From positions 1 to 5,411 of the forward strand of contig BJHC01000111.1 of the NCBI GenBank assembly GCA_014191535.1: a stretch of 5,411 nucleotides of DNA. Reading direction: 5' to 3'. Origin of the DNA: Cyanobium sp. Its GTDB lineage: Bacteria; Cyanobacteriota; Cyanobacteriia; PCC-6307; Cyanobiaceae. The notes beneath the pieces were generated by a model. That model saw only the letters and a list, made by a program, of their open reading frames with translations, was not told where the DNA came from and searched no databases. The position numbers and the translations under genes were made by a program. Position 1 is the first letter of the stretch. Every line of letters begins with the position of its first letter. Positions 5,211 to 5,411 of this stretch are shown piece by piece.

Positions 5211-5242
5211 ACAAAAAACCTCCCCCTATTGGAGGGGGAGGT
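5211..5242 (-). terminator. Rho-independent terminator of the DUF4278-like gene
   Basis: Read on the - strand, ACCTCCCCCT (5242-5233) pairs perfectly with AGGGGGAGGT (5227-5218) through 10 base pairs, around a 5-base loop (5232-5228). It is followed at once by a run of T (complement of the A-tract 5213-5218). That is a textbook intrinsic terminator. It lies 53 bases after the stop of the gene entering from the right. On the + strand there is no T-run after the stem, so it acts in one direction. Confidence 0.87.
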
Positions 5243-5295
5243 GTGAAGCGGCGACGTAGCGATTGCCACGCTTTGGCGAATTGGCTGGCTGAAGA

Positions 5296-5411
5296 TCAGC
5301 CGTTGTTCACCTGCTGGGCCGCTTCGGCCTGCTGGTGGTGATAGTGCTGGCCGCGGTATTGGAGCTCCACCTCGGTGTTCGCCGGGGCGGCTTCGTGGCG
5401 CGGGGCGGCAC
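5296..5411 (-). CDS. DUF4278-like protein, C-terminal part (runs off the window)
   Basis: The last 37 codons of a leftward gene are visible, ending in TGA at 5298-5296; the start lies beyond the right edge. The fragment begins with an Ala/Pro-rich linker (AAPRHEAAPAN), then TEVELQYRGQHYHHQQ and a Gln/Ala/Asn tail. The L-x-YRG-x-x-Y pattern is the signature I associate with DUF4278, a short domain of unknown function common in cyanobacteria, sometimes in two copies per protein. Since a linker precedes it, this may be the second copy. Codon use is like the rest of the window. A strong terminator follows 53 bases after the stop, so this gene ends its transcription unit. Confidence 0.65.
   Translation of the reverse strand, partial: AAPRHEAAPANTEVELQYRGQHYHHQQAEAAQQVNNG

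Noticed and set aside
5287..5301. Small hairpin GGCTGA-AGA-TCAGCC at the stop of the DUF4278-like gene
   Set aside because: A six-pair stem without a T-tract; a much stronger terminator follows at 5211-5242.
1..5411. HIP1 octamer (GCGATCGC), CRISPR repeats, tRNA/rRNA genes, insertion sequences
   Set aside because: I looked by eye for each and found none; HIP1 in particular is absent, consistent with the alpha-cyanobacterial assignment but not proof of it.

Overview
The window looks like the chromosome of a unicellular alpha-cyanobacterium of the marine/freshwater Synechococcus-Cyanobium group. The reasons are high GC with strong G/C bias at third codon positions, a group-2 (RpoD-like, non-essential type) sigma factor of the cyanobacterial kind, a two-helix PepSY-associated membrane protein of a kind I associate with cyanobacteria, a fragment resembling the cyanobacterial DUF4278 family, and tightly packed short hypothetical genes. 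The assignment is an inference from protein style; no rRNA or marker gene is present.

Layout, left to right. (1) Positions 1-326 on the + strand hold the last codons of an unidentified gene and a small two-helix PepSY-type membrane protein. (2) Positions 323-3479 on the - strand form a run of five genes read right to left: a group-2 sigma factor (2508-3479), a small secreted four-cysteine protein (2139-2504), BioA of biotin synthesis (856-2127), and two tiny conserved-looking hypotheticals (505-777 and 323-505). The first three are spaced by 3 and 11 bases and almost certainly share a transcript. The last two overlap by one base (TGATG) and follow a 78-base gap. The + strand PepSY gene and the last - strand gene converge on one CTAG that serves as stop codon for both. 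(3) Positions 3480-3865 are a divergent intergenic region of about 385 bases with short inverted repeats, a possible tiny ORF and no convincing promoter hexamers. (4) Positions 3866-4951 (+) encode a CaCA-family cation antiporter of the YrbG type with both alpha repeats intact. (5) Positions 4966-5411 (-) contain a 76-residue hypothetical gene. A strong intrinsic terminator lies only 14 bases upstream of its start, and before that is the 3' end of a DUF4278-like gene that runs off the window.

How the genes may work together: the sigma factor would be co-expressed with a secreted small protein and a biotin enzyme, an arrangement with no obvious textbook logic. The sigma factor has an altered -35 recognition helix, so its promoter specificity probably differs from that of the housekeeping factor. 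The antiporter is transcribed divergently and appears to be an independent ion-homeostasis unit. I saw no mobile element, CRISPR array, tRNA or rRNA. The window is mostly ordinary core genome; the most interesting points are the sigma factor's altered DNA-contact residues, its operon partners, the BioA active-site substitution and the terminator placed just before the 76-residue gene.
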